Below, piece by piece: positions 55,330 through 64,000 of a stretch of 64,000 nt of DNA (the first letter of the stretch is position 1; the number at the start of each line of letters is the position of its first letter). Both the position numbers and the translations under genes were made by a program. The notes beneath the pieces were generated by a model, which searched no databases, had not been told where the DNA came from, and saw nothing but the letters and a program-made list of their open reading frames with translations. Source of the stretch: Colwellia sp. (lineage in GTDB: Bacteria > Pseudomonadota > Gammaproteobacteria > Enterobacterales > Alteromonadaceae); assembly GCA_020630795.1 (NCBI GenBank), contig JAHDIK010000006.1, positions 185,521 to 249,520 of the forward strand, written 5' to 3'.

Positions 55330-58203
55330 TTAAAGCGCTTCAATTTCACTCATTTGTTGATTAAGCTTTTCAAGAGCAGATTCGGCTTCAGCAAGTTTAG
55401 CTTTTTCTTTGTTGATAACCGCTTCTGGCGCTTTACCTACAAATTTTTCGTTGCTAAGTTTGCCACGTGTTTTATCCGCTTCTTTTGTTAGCTTATCAAT
55501 AGCTTTTGTTAATCGAGCAATTTCAGCATCTTTGTCAATTAAGCCAGCCATTGGTATTAATACCGATAAGTCTCCAACAACTGCCGTCGCAGATAACGGT
55601 GCTTCTTCATCATTTGCTAATACAGTAATTGTGTCTAACTTTGCTAGCGCGCTTAAGAACTGCTGATTTTCATCAAGACGACGCTTATCTTCGTTATTTA
55701 CATTTTTCAGTAACACAGGAAGCGCTTTACTTGGTGATATATCCATTTCGCCACGAATATTACGTATAGCAACAATAAATTGTTTAACCCACTCTAAATC
55801 GTCAATAGCTTGTTGGTCACATTGGCTTTCGTCGAACTGCGGGAACGACTGAACCATTATGCTGTCACCTAACGAGTTAGGGTTTTGCGCTTTAAAGTTG
55901 GTAAGTGGAACAACACGTTGCCAAATTGTTTCTGTAATATACGGCATAATAGGGTGCATTAAGCGTAATAAGCTTTCTAATACATTTACTAATGTATGAC
56001 GAGTTGCACGTTGTTGTGCTTCGTTACCTTTAAAGAATACTGGCTTGGTTAGTTCTAAGTACCAGTCACAAAACTGGTTCCATGTGAATTCGTATAAAGC
56101 TTGTGAAGCTAAATCAAATCTAAACGTTTCAAATGCTTCATGCACTGTTTTAACCGTTTGTTGGAATTGACCTAAAATCCAGCGATCAGCTAACGAATAT
56201 TCCATTTCGGCATTCGTGTCTTGCCCGCAATCATGTTCTTCAGTATTCATGAGCACGTAACGGCTAGCATTCCATAACTTATTAGTGAAGTTGCGGTAAC
56301 CCTCTAAGCGTTTCATGTCCCAGCTAATGTCACGCCCTGTTGTTGCTACAGAGGTTAGGGTAAAACGTAAAGCGTCTGTGCCGTGCGCTTCAATACCATT
56401 AGGGAATTCTTTTTTCGTAAGCTTGGTAATTTTGGCTGCCAATTTAGGCTGCATCATGTTACCTGTGCGTTTTTCAAGTAAATCGTCGAGCGATATACCG
56501 TCAATCATGTCTAACGGATCAATAACGTTACCTTTAGACTTACTCATTTTATCGCCATTTTCATCGCGGATAAGACCAGTAACATAAACTTTTTTAAACG
56601 GTACCTGTGGTGCGCCATTTTCATCTTTGTTGAAGTGCATAGTCATCATGATCATGCGTGCAACCCAGAAGAAAATAATGTCGAAACCTGTTACTAATAC
56701 GTCTGTAGAGTGGAAGTTTTTCAGGTCTTCAGTATTTTTTGGCCAACCTAACGTAGAGAAAGTCCAAAGTGCAGAAGAGAACCATGTATCAAGTACATCG
56801 TCGTCTTGCTTTAAGGTTATTGATGCTTCTAGTTTGTGTTTAGCGCGTACTTCTTTTTCTGTGCGGCCAACGTAAACGTTTCCGTTGTCGTCATACCATG
56901 CTGGTATGCGATGTCCCCACCACAATTGACGAGAAATACACCAGTCTTGAATGTCTTTCATCCACGCGAAATACATGTTTTCGTATTGTTTAGGCACAAA
57001 CTCAATTTGACCTGTTTCTACCGCATCAACAGCAGGTTCTGCTAGGGGTGCTGCGCGTACGTACCATTGATCAGTCAGTAGTGGTTCAATAATAACGCCC
57101 GAACGATCGCCGTACGGTGCTACTAAGTCGTGATCTTTCACTTCAACCAACAAGCCAAGCTCGTCGAACTTAGCTACAATAGCTTTACGTGCAACGAAAC
57201 GATCCATACCGGCAAATTCAGCAGGTAACGTTGTGTCGTACGCATCACTAACTTCACCTGTGCCGTTATACACTTCTGCTTCAGGTAATATGGCGGCATT
57301 TTTATCAAGTATGTTGATTAACGGTAAGTTATGACGTTTACCAACTTCATTGTCGTTAAAATCGTGAGCAGGTGTGATTTTTACACAGCCAGTCCCTTTT
57401 TCCATGTCGGCATGATCGTCACCAACAATCGGAATTAAACGATTAACTAACGGCAACAATACATGTTTGCCAATAAGATCTTTATAACGATCGTCTTTAG
57501 GGTTAACGGCAACACCTGTATCACCTAACATGGTTTCTGGGCGTGTAGTAGCAACTACAAGGTAATCTTTGCCTTCAGCTGTTTTTTCGCCATTAGCAAG
57601 CGGGTATCGCAAATGCCACATGTGGCCTTTTTTGTCTTTATTTTCTACTTCCAGATCAGAAATTGCAGTGTGGAATTTAGGATCCCAGTTTACAAGACGT
57701 TTACCACGGTAGATTAAGTCATCTTCAAAGAGTCTTACGAATACTTCTTGAACAGCTTCTGACATGCCGTCGTCCATCGTAAAACGTTCGCGAGACCAGT
57801 CTATAGAATTACCTAGTCGACGCATTTGTTTTCCGATAGTGCCGCCAGACTGTTCTTTCCATTCCCAGATTTTATCGATGAAAGCGTCACGACCATAGTC
57901 ATGGCGAGTTTTATCTTCTTCTGCGGCTATTTTGCGTTCAACAACCATCTGAGTAGCGATACCTGCATGGTCACACCCTGTTTGCCATAAGGTGTTTTTG
58001 CCTTGCATACGCTGATAACGAATAAGGGTGTCCATTATGGTTTGCTGGAATGCATGCCCCATATGTAGACTACCCGTAACGTTTGGTGGCGGTATTGCAA
58101 TACAGTAACCGTCACCTTCGCCTGTTGGGCTAAAGTAACCTTGCTCTTCCCAGCTTTTGTAGAGGGATTGTTCAATGTCAGAAGGGGTAAACGTTTTTTC
58201 CAT
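55330..58203 (-). CDS. valS: Valyl-tRNA synthetase
   Basis: 957 residues (E. coli ValS 951). Class I signatures: GSLHMGH (His47-His50) for HIGH and DKMSKSKGN for KMSKS. The editing domain lies between, and a C-terminal coiled coil ends the protein (about 890-957, [31 protein letters not shown]). It charges tRNA-Val and edits mischarged threonine. The order pepA-holC-valS is typical for gammaproteobacteria. Confidence 0.98.
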   Translation of the reverse strand: MEKTFTPSDIEQSLYKSWEEQGYFSPTGEGDGYCIAIPPPNVTGSLHMGHAFQQTIMDTLIRYQRMQGKNTLWQTGCDHAGIATQMVVERKIAAEEDKTRHDYGRDAFIDKIWEWKEQSGGTIGKQMRRLGNSIDWSRERFTMDDGMSEAVQEVFVRLFEDDLIYRGKRLVNWDPKFHTAISDLEVENKDKKGHMWHLRYPLANGEKTAEGKDYLVVATTRPETMLGDTGVAVNPKDDRYKDLIGKHVLLPLVNRLIPIVGDDHADMEKGTGCVKITPAHDFNDNEVGKRHNLPLINILDKNAAILPEAEVYNGTGEVSDAYDTTLPAEFAGMDRFVARKAIVAKFDELGLLVEVKDHDLVAPYGDRSGVIIEPLLTDQWYVRAAPLAEPAVDAVETGQIEFVPKQYENMYFAWMKDIQDWCISRQLWWGHRIPAWYDDNGNVYVGRTEKEVRAKHKLEASITLKQDDDVLDTWFSSALWTFSTLGWPKNTEDLKNFHSTDVLVTGFDIIFFWVARMIMMTMHFNKDENGAPQVPFKKVYVTGLIRDENGDKMSKSKGNVIDPLDMIDGISLDDLLEKRTGNMMQPKLAAKITKLTKKEFPNGIEAHGTDALRFTLTSVATTGRDISWDMKRLEGYRNFTNKLWNASRYVLMNTEEHDCGQDTNAEMEYSLADRWILGQFQQTVKTVHEAFETFRFDLASQALYEFTWNQFCDWYLELTKPVFFKGNEAQQRATRHTLVNVLESLLRLMHPIMPYITETIWQRVVPLTNFKAQNPNSLGDSIMVQSFPQFDESQCDQQAIDDLEWVKQFIVAIRNIRGEMDISPSKALPVLLKNVNNEDKRRLDENQQFLSALAKLDTITVLANDEEAPLSATAVVGDLSVLIPMAGLIDKDAEIARLTKAIDKLTKEADKTRGKLSNEKFVGKAPEAVINKEKAKLAEAESALEKLNQQMSEIEAL

Positions 58204-58250
58204 CAGATTTTCCGTCAGAATGTTCTTAACTATGACTAGTTTAAATAGGT

Positions 58251-58727
58251 TTAAATTGCTGGGGCAGGTTGGCTTTCAACCTGAAAACCCCATTGCTTGC
58301 AAGTTCTGTATCTTTCTCTTGCTTGCTGTTTTAACATTTCATCAGTAGGTACAAAGTCAATAATTGTTGAGTATTGATTTGCAAAGTTTGGGACTGTATC
58401 TGTTAAGTTAATTAACACGGGACGCCTGTTTGTTGGATTTTGCCAACTAATTTCAACAGGAGAGCCACCTCTAGGTCCTTCACCTACTAAATTATGCGCT
58501 ACAAAAGAATCAGGATCGAATGCCCATAGCATTTCGTCAATATTGTGAGCCTGTGTCTGGTCTTTTGTATAGATATAAACTTTCTGGTTGTTACGGTAAA
58601 AATACGCAGCTTGCATGCAAACTTGATAAGTAAGTGCATCTATATTGGTGCCACTCACTTTATCATCAGAGGTATTATCCGTTTTAGCTTGTTCAGCTAA
58701 AACATAGAACATTACTTGTGTTTGCAT
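58251..58727 (-). CDS. holC: DNA polymerase III chi subunit
   Basis: 158 residues. N-terminal [11 protein letters not shown], then [36 protein letters not shown] and [10 protein letters not shown] are HolC features. It links SSB to the clamp loader. It lies between pepA and valS, all on the same strand. Confidence 0.92.
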   Translation of the reverse strand: MQTQVMFYVLAEQAKTDNTSDDKVSGTNIDALTYQVCMQAAYFYRNNQKVYIYTKDQTQAHNIDEMLWAFDPDSFVAHNLVGEGPRGGSPVEISWQNPTNRRPVLINLTDTVPNFANQYSTIIDFVPTDEMLKQQARERYRTCKQWGFQVESQPAPAI

Positions 58728-58770
58728 TTTTTGCTACCGTAACTTTCTGTACTTGTTTTAAGTAAAAAGG

Positions 58771-60276
58771 CTACTCGCCTTGTTCAGCGCCAGATTTATT
58801 CAATAAATATTGGGTTAACATGCTTACAGGTCGACCCGTTGAGCCTTTATTTGCACCACTGCGCCATGCTGTACCCGCAATATCAAGGTGTGCCCAGTTA
58901 TACTTTTTAGTAAAACGAGACAAGAAACAAGCGGCGGTTATAGTACCTGCACCTTTGCCACCTAAGTTAGTAAAGTCAGCAAAAGGGCTTTCTAATTGAT
59001 CTTGGTATTCTTCCCAAAGCGGTAAGCGCCATGCTCGATCGCCACTTTGCTCAGATGCGTTTAACAGCTCATGTGCTAATGGGTTGTGCGTACTTAGTAA
59101 ACCAGTTGCATGCTTACCTAAAGCGACAACACATGCACCTGTTAGCGTTGCAACATCGATTACGGCTTCTGGTTCAAATCGCTCAACGTAAGTTAATGCG
59201 TCACATAACACTAAACGGCCTTCGGCGTCAGTGTTTAATACTTCGACTGTTTGACCTGACATAGTCGTTAATACGTCGCCTGGTCGGTAGGCATTACTGC
59301 CAGGCATGTTTTCACAACCGGCTAAAACACCAATAACATTAATAGGTAAGTTGAGTTCGGCTAAAGAGTGCATTGCGCCTAATACACCAGCAGCACCACC
59401 CATGTCGTATTTCATTTCATCCATACCAGCGCCAGGCTTTAATGAAATACCACCACTGTCAAACGTTAAGCCTTTTCCTACTAAAACAATTGGAGCAGAA
59501 TCGTCGTTTGCGCCATTATATTTAATGATGCTCATTAATGATTCATTGGCTGAACCTCGGCCAACAGCAAGGTATGATCCCATACCAAGTGCTTCCATTT
59601 CTTTTTCACCCACAATCTCAGTTGTTACGGTGTCGTAATCGTTTTCTAAAATTTTAGCTTGTTCAGCCAAATAAGCAGGATTACAAATATTTGGTGGCAT
59701 ATTGGCTACATTTTTACATGTAGAAGTACCTTCAGATACAGCTAAACCGTGCGAGATAGCTCTCTCACCAATAGGAAGTTCACGACGTGTTGGTACGTTA
59801 AATACAATTTTACGTAGCGGACGACGAGCTTCAGACTTACGCGTTTTTAAACTGTCGAAGCTATACAAGCAATCTTGAGTTGCTTCAATCGCTTGACGTA
59901 CTTTCCAATAAGTGTCGCGACCTTTAACGTGTAGTTCTGATAAGAAGCAAACCGCTTCCATTGAACCCGTTTCATTTAATGTGTTAATCGTTTTACTGAT
60001 AATTTGTCGGTATTGGCGTTCATCTAGTTCTCGTTCTTTACCGCAACCAACTAAAAGTACTCGTTCACTTAACACATTAGGTACATGATGCAATAACAGC
60101 ATTTGACCTGGTTTACCTTCTAGGTCGCCACGTCTTAATAAATTACTGATGTATCCTTCGCTGATCTCATCAAGTTGTTCAGCAATTGCAGATAAACGAC
60201 GCGGTTCGAATACACCAACTACAATACATGCGCTACGCTGTTTTTCTGGACTACCACTTTTTACACTGAACTCCAT
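58771..60276 (-). CDS. pepA: Leucyl aminopeptidase (PepA)
   Basis: 501 residues (E. coli PepA 503). [10 protein letters not shown] (about residue 350) is the M17 signature, with [27 protein letters not shown] upstream giving metal ligands. It is a hexameric cytosolic exopeptidase and, in E. coli, a DNA-binding protein used in recombination. GGAG precedes the ATG. It is divergent from lptF. Confidence 0.97.
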   Translation of the reverse strand: MEFSVKSGSPEKQRSACIVVGVFEPRRLSAIAEQLDEISEGYISNLLRRGDLEGKPGQMLLLHHVPNVLSERVLLVGCGKERELDERQYRQIISKTINTLNETGSMEAVCFLSELHVKGRDTYWKVRQAIEATQDCLYSFDSLKTRKSEARRPLRKIVFNVPTRRELPIGERAISHGLAVSEGTSTCKNVANMPPNICNPAYLAEQAKILENDYDTVTTEIVGEKEMEALGMGSYLAVGRGSANESLMSIIKYNGANDDSAPIVLVGKGLTFDSGGISLKPGAGMDEMKYDMGGAAGVLGAMHSLAELNLPINVIGVLAGCENMPGSNAYRPGDVLTTMSGQTVEVLNTDAEGRLVLCDALTYVERFEPEAVIDVATLTGACVVALGKHATGLLSTHNPLAHELLNASEQSGDRAWRLPLWEEYQDQLESPFADFTNLGGKGAGTITAACFLSRFTKKYNWAHLDIAGTAWRSGANKGSTGRPVSMLTQYLLNKSGAEQGE

Positions 60277-60517
60277 GGGGGCTCCTAATTTGCTATTTAA
60301 AACACATTTTTTAACGAAATAGTGTTGTTTAACTTGTTTAAAACATTAAATAATAAAGAAGATTACTTTTAAATCTATTCGTCTAAAGGCTATAATCGTC
60401 GGTGGATTCACCTATTTTTCTCTTTTAGCGCTGTTATTATTTAGTTATGAAAACAACCAGTTTACTTAAAAATATACCGATTGTCAGAAAAAAACTAAGT
60501 TTTTATAGGATTTCTCA

Positions 60518-61654
60518 TTGATTATTTTTCGTTATTTACTAAAAGAAGTCGCTAAAACCCAGCTGGCTGTATTCTTTGTCTTAATGGCAATCTTTATTAG
60601 TAACAAGTTTGTGAGGGTTTTGGATGACGCCTCAGAAGGTGGAATTCCGGGTCACTTAGTGATGATTTTTATCGGGTTAAAAGTCCCTGATTTAGCTGGA
60701 ATGATATTACCATTAAGTTTGTTTTTAGGTGTTTTACTCGCGTATGGCAGAATATACGCTGATAATGAAATGGCTGTGCTACATGCATGTGGCGTGAGCG
60801 AATGGTATGTAGTGCGAGTAACTCTTATTTTGAGTTTTATAACGGCAATCGTTACAGGTATTTTCACGCTATACCTTTCACCGTTAGCATCAGAATACGA
60901 ATATCAGATTAAAGATGAATTGGCGGCTGACTCAGGGTTAAGCGCGTTAACAGCTGGTCGGTTTCAAAAAACAGGAAATGAAAAGGCTGTAGTTTTTATT
61001 CACGATAAAGATCGTGATGGTGCGACCTTAGGTAAAGTTTTTGTAGCGCAACTGCCCGATGAAAAGCGCAGCAATGAAAGTGTTATCAATGCCAGCTTAG
61101 TGTACGCGCAGCAAGGGCAGGTTATTGAAGAGGAATCTGGGTCTCAACGTTTAATACTGTCAGAAGGTACACGTTATCAAAACGATCCTAAAAATAAAGA
61201 ATTTAGAGAAGTCGCGTTTGATAAATATTATATTCAAATTGAAGATAAAAAAGTTGAACATAAGCGAAGAAAGCTTAGTGCAATTCCTACTGAAAACTTA
61301 TTGAAAGACAAAAGTAACAAAGAATATTTTGCTGAAATGCAATGGCGAATGGCGTTTCCTATTGTGTGCTTGGTGGTAACCCTAATCGCTGTTCCTTTAA
61401 GCGTTGTTAATCCTAGGCAAGGAAAATTTGGCAAAATGTTCCCAGCACTCATTCTGTTTTTAAGCTATTTTTTACTGCTAACAGCGTCACGCTCTGCCAT
61501 AGAAAGTGAGGCTATTCCGAGCTTTATAGGTTTGTGGCCCATTCATTTATTAGCATTTACACTTGGCGTAATTTTACTGATGAAGAGCAGAAGCACTGGG
61601 CTTAAAATTAAATCATTCTTACCTTCTTTCTCTCGTAAAAAGGCGGGCGTTTAA
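60518..61654 (+). CDS. lptF: Lipopolysaccharide export permease LptF
   Basis: 378 residues from a TTG with TAGGA 7 bases upstream. Six transmembrane segments with a large periplasmic beta-jellyroll domain between the first and last three. IIFRYLLKEVAKTQ and GGIPGHLVMIF are family features. With LptG and LptB it extracts LPS from the inner membrane. It touches lptG (stop/start overlap of one base). Confidence 0.96.
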   Translation: MIIFRYLLKEVAKTQLAVFFVLMAIFISNKFVRVLDDASEGGIPGHLVMIFIGLKVPDLAGMILPLSLFLGVLLAYGRIYADNEMAVLHACGVSEWYVVRVTLILSFITAIVTGIFTLYLSPLASEYEYQIKDELAADSGLSALTAGRFQKTGNEKAVVFIHDKDRDGATLGKVFVAQLPDEKRSNESVINASLVYAQQGQVIEEESGSQRLILSEGTRYQNDPKNKEFREVAFDKYYIQIEDKKVEHKRRKLSAIPTENLLKDKSNKEYFAEMQWRMAFPIVCLVVTLIAVPLSVVNPRQGKFGKMFPALILFLSYFLLLTASRSAIESEAIPSFIGLWPIHLLAFTLGVILLMKSRSTGLKIKSFLPSFSRKKAGV

Positions 61655-62715
61655 TGAAAATTTTAGATATTTATATCGGTAAAGTTATCGCCTCTACGAC
61701 TGCTGTTACGCTTTCTGTTTTTGTTGGTTTAAGTGGCATTATAAAATTTGTAGAGCAAATGAAAGCGGTTGGTCGTGGTAATTATGATCTTGCTCATGCC
61801 GCGTTATATGTACTTTATGCAATACCACGTGACGTGGAAATTTTCTTCCCGATGGCTACATTGTTAGGCGGGCTTATTGGCTTAGGTGCTATGGCAAGCA
61901 ATAGTGAACTTGTAGTGATGCAAGCAGCCGGATGGTCGAGATTAGATATTATTAAATCGGTAATGAAAACAGCTGTTGTGATGATTTTACTGAGTATGGC
62001 TGTGGGTGAATGGTTAGCTCCACGCGGTGAAGCCGCGGCGAGAGAAGTGCGTGCGCAAGCAATTTCAGGTGGTAGTTTGGTTTCATCTAAAAATGGCGTT
62101 TGGGCAAAAGATGGCGACTTTTTTGTTCATATCGGAGAGATCAAAGAGCGAGGCGGACTCACAAATATTCAAATTTATAAGTTTAATGACAAGCTAAAAT
62201 TATCAAGTTGGATATCTGCAGAAAGCGCTATTTATGCGAATGAAGAATGGCAACTTAATGAGGTTACTGAAACGCACGTAACCGAGGAAAAAGTCGTTGC
62301 AGAACAGTTTAAAGTATTGCCTTGGGCGTCGTCGTTAACACCAGATAAATTGGGTGTCATAACGCCTGAATCATTATCCATAAGTGGGTTAACTGATTAT
62401 TTACAATATTTGGAAGATAACGACCAAGACCCAAGTCGGTATTTATTAGCGTTTTGGCGGAAAATAGTTCAGCCGATAACCGTAGCTGTTATGTTGTTGA
62501 TGGCGTTGTCTTTTATTTTTGGTCCATTACGCTCAGTGTCTATGGGAGCTCGCATTATGATGGGGGTTGCTACAGGTATACTATTTTATATTTGTAATGA
62601 AGCGATGGGGTCAATGAGCTTAGTTTATCAGTTGCCTCCGTTGTTTGGCGCTGTTATGCCTAGCTTGATATTTGTATGTATTGCGTTGTATTTAATGCAG
62701 AAAAAACCAAGTTAA
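61654..62715 (+). CDS. lptG: Lipopolysaccharide export permease LptG
   Basis: 353 residues, paralogous to LptF. MKILDIYIGKVIASTTA N-terminus, EIFFPMATLLGGLIGLGAMASNSELVVMQAAGWS and six helices around a periplasmic domain. Works with LptF and LptB in the LPS export ABC transporter. The end of lptF overlaps its ATG (TAATG). Confidence 0.96.
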   Translation: MKILDIYIGKVIASTTAVTLSVFVGLSGIIKFVEQMKAVGRGNYDLAHAALYVLYAIPRDVEIFFPMATLLGGLIGLGAMASNSELVVMQAAGWSRLDIIKSVMKTAVVMILLSMAVGEWLAPRGEAAAREVRAQAISGGSLVSSKNGVWAKDGDFFVHIGEIKERGGLTNIQIYKFNDKLKLSSWISAESAIYANEEWQLNEVTETHVTEEKVVAEQFKVLPWASSLTPDKLGVITPESLSISGLTDYLQYLEDNDQDPSRYLLAFWRKIVQPITVAVMLLMALSFIFGPLRSVSMGARIMMGVATGILFYICNEAMGSMSLVYQLPPLFGAVMPSLIFVCIALYLMQKKPS

Positions 62716-62750
62716 TGTACTCGTATTAACTTGGTACTTGTATTGATGTA

Positions 62751-63257
62751 TTAGCTAGTTAGTCGAGCTTTATTTGCTTCAAGTGTTAATAACACGACTT
62801 CAGTATCGGTAAAACGGTCTTGTAAACTGAGTTTATTTTTACGATCAAAAATTACCGCTAAGTTGCCTAAACCTAGAAATGTATAGAGCAATCGCTTAAC
62901 AGCTGTTGTTTTAGAAATAAGTGTAGAATCTAGGTTTTGAACTCTTAATCGCCAAGCTTTCATTCCAATGGTTTGGCCGCTTCTACACCAAAACCATACG
63001 AAGAAAAAACCTACCCAGCCTATATTCCAACCATACACAAGAATATTATATAGCCATGAAGATTGCTGAACGTCGATCAAGTGTTTATGTTCACCCATAT
63101 CAATAACGCCGTAATGTGCGAATAAACCAAAAATACCGAATGAAACGGTGCCAGCAACCATATAAACGGCAACTGATGTAAGAACGTCATAAACCCAAGA
63201 AGCAATACGACGTCTGAAACCAGCGCGAGGGAATTGATTTGGTGAAGTGAGAGACAT
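62751..63257 (-). CDS. RDD family membrane protein
   Basis: 168 residues with the RDD motif region FRRRIASWVYDVLTSVAVY, three transmembrane segments and QTIGMKAWRLRV in the second half. Function of RDD proteins is largely unknown; some are ion or stress related. It lies convergent to lptG and divergent from the next gene. Confidence 0.88.
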   Translation of the reverse strand: MSLTSPNQFPRAGFRRRIASWVYDVLTSVAVYMVAGTVSFGIFGLFAHYGVIDMGEHKHLIDVQQSSWLYNILVYGWNIGWVGFFFVWFWCRSGQTIGMKAWRLRVQNLDSTLISKTTAVKRLLYTFLGLGNLAVIFDRKNKLSLQDRFTDTEVVLLTLEANKARLTS

Positions 63258-63353
63258 GAAGTTAAAGCCCTATAAAATTTGTGCTATTCTAACAAAGGCT
63301 CTATAAAAGGTTAAGGGCAACCATTTTTGTCCGTATGTTTAGAGGTGGACTCA

Positions 63354-63746
63354 TTGAAAGATTTTTTCCCAGGTCATGGTGGATTAACGATAAACGTGAA
63401 AGACAATATCATGTTTATTGAAGCATCTGGACCATGGAACTTGGAGTACTTCACTGAATTACATGGCGCGTTGATTGAAGCGTCTAAAAAGCTTGATATT
63501 AAACATTACGGAGTGTACTTACAGCTCGTTGGACAAGCAGTTACGGTAGAAGGTGGTTTAGAGATACACTCTGCATTTGTCAAAAAGTCAGGTGTTAAAG
63601 CAATGGCCGTTGATTTTTCACGTTGCGATACAACAGTAATATCAGAAGTATTGTTTCAAAAAACTTACTCACTTGCAGAAATTAACTTTCAATTTTTCGA
63701 TACACCAGAAAGTGCTAAAACATGGCTGAATCAGCAGTTAGCGTAA
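63354..63746 (+). CDS. Uncharacterised protein, possible STAS-like fold
   Basis: 130 residues from TTG 63354 (AGAGG 8 bases upstream); the frame continues to a TTG at 63327. Sequence pattern GGLTINVKDNIMFIEASGPWNLEYFTELHGAL is like proteins with STAS-like alpha/beta fold (short, soluble, no signal peptide), but I could not assign a family. No operon partner. Confidence 0.6.
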   Translation: MKDFFPGHGGLTINVKDNIMFIEASGPWNLEYFTELHGALIEASKKLDIKHYGVYLQLVGQAVTVEGGLEIHSAFVKKSGVKAMAVDFSRCDTTVISEVLFQKTYSLAEINFQFFDTPESAKTWLNQQLA

Positions 63747-63793
63747 AAAACAATCAAACAATCTAGTTAGTTTCATCTCAAGCAATAAAACTA

Positions 63794-63821
63794 TTGCGCG
63801 GTAAATAAATTCTCGTATAAT
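63794..63821 (+). promoter_or_regulatory. Sigma-70 promoter of the tRNA-Leu gene
   Basis: TTGCGC (63794-63799), 16-base spacer, TATAAT (63816-63821), followed by a GC-containing discriminator as in stable-RNA promoters. A 14-bp near-perfect hairpin (63825-63838 with 63846-63859) lies just after the predicted start and may also stop readthrough from the upstream gene. The remainder to 63960 is leader. Confidence 0.7.
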
Positions 63822-63960
63822 GCCAAGCACTTCAAATACCTTTGTTATTTAAAGTGCTTTAGTTTCAACGAAGCCAGTGTAAAAATAAATAGTTTATAAA
63901 GCCTTTTATTTTCATAGAGAATTAAACTCTTTGTAAATTTAATTTTTACAACACCTCTTT

Positions 63961-64000
63961 GCCGGAGTGGTGGAATTGGTAGACACGACGGATTCAAAAT
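63961..64000 (+). tRNA. tRNA-Leu(CAA), 5' part (cut by window end)
   Basis: GCCGGAGTGGTGGAATTGG with a D-loop TGGTAGACACG is the leucine-tRNA 5' half. The anticodon stem ACGGA is followed by the loop start TTCAAAA, which gives anticodon CAA. The variable arm and 3' half lie beyond the window. Confidence 0.85.

Overview
The window is a chromosomal segment of an AT-rich marine-type gammaproteobacterium. Gene content and order point to the Alteromonadales (Colwellia, Thalassotalea, Pseudoalteromonas or Shewanella relatives). Supporting signs are a PomB/MotB-type stator gene next to thiI, the yfjD-ypjD-ffh cluster, pepA-holC-valS divergent from lptFG, and a ccm locus split into divergent ccmABCDE and ccmFGHI, an arrangement I recall from Shewanella. 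The species cannot be named from the sequence alone.

Layout. 1-11160 is mostly housekeeping: end of a MotB-like gene, thiI, panE, a VanZ-like gene, yajQ, an NSS-family Na+ symporter, thioredoxin, a LysR regulator, an RluA-family pseudouridine synthase, an NhaC antiporter and gshA. 11160-16485 is an accessory island. It holds two homologous small-RNA-like units on the minus strand, a lipoprotein resembling lytic transglycosylases, a 1 kb AT-rich region with clustered DnaA-box-like sequences, the 3' end of an IS3-family transposase, and an array of four integron attC sites. The array carries three cassettes: a small exported protein, an Asp/Glu racemase-family protein, and a ParD-like protein with a type I methionine aminopeptidase. 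No integron integrase lies in the window, so this is an integrase-less cassette array or the distal part of a larger integron. 16486-21519 returns to core genes (yfjD-like, ypjD-like, ffh, galM).

21650-29450 is a phosphate-scavenging cluster: two tandem alkaline phosphatases of eukaryote-like type, a small exported protein and a large phytase-like lipoprotein. Sequences matching Pho boxes (7-4-7 spacing) lie before the first, third and fourth of these genes. An ammonium transporter (amt) and a hybrid histidine kinase follow. 34436-38800 carries a transglutaminase-like exported protein, an acyl-CoA dehydrogenase, plsC, rraB and an overlooked 52-residue membrane protein. 38918-46725 is the complete System I cytochrome c maturation set, ccmA-I. 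It is followed by an exported glutathione-peroxidase-like protein and ferrochelatase, so haem synthesis and haem attachment sit together.

48522-54653 has an SGNH hydrolase and a copper/silver-type RND efflux pair (CusA, CusB) preceded by a small Cys-rich exported protein; no outer-membrane CusC is present. 54817-63746 has a cold-shock protein, valS, holC, pepA, lptF, lptG, an RDD protein and an uncharacterised protein. The window ends inside a tRNA-Leu(CAA).

The most noteworthy items are the attC cassette array, the paired minus-strand sRNA candidates with sigma-E-like promoters, the cassette-borne racemase homologue lacking both catalytic cysteines, and the 11-bp-periodic Pho box before the phosphatase pair.
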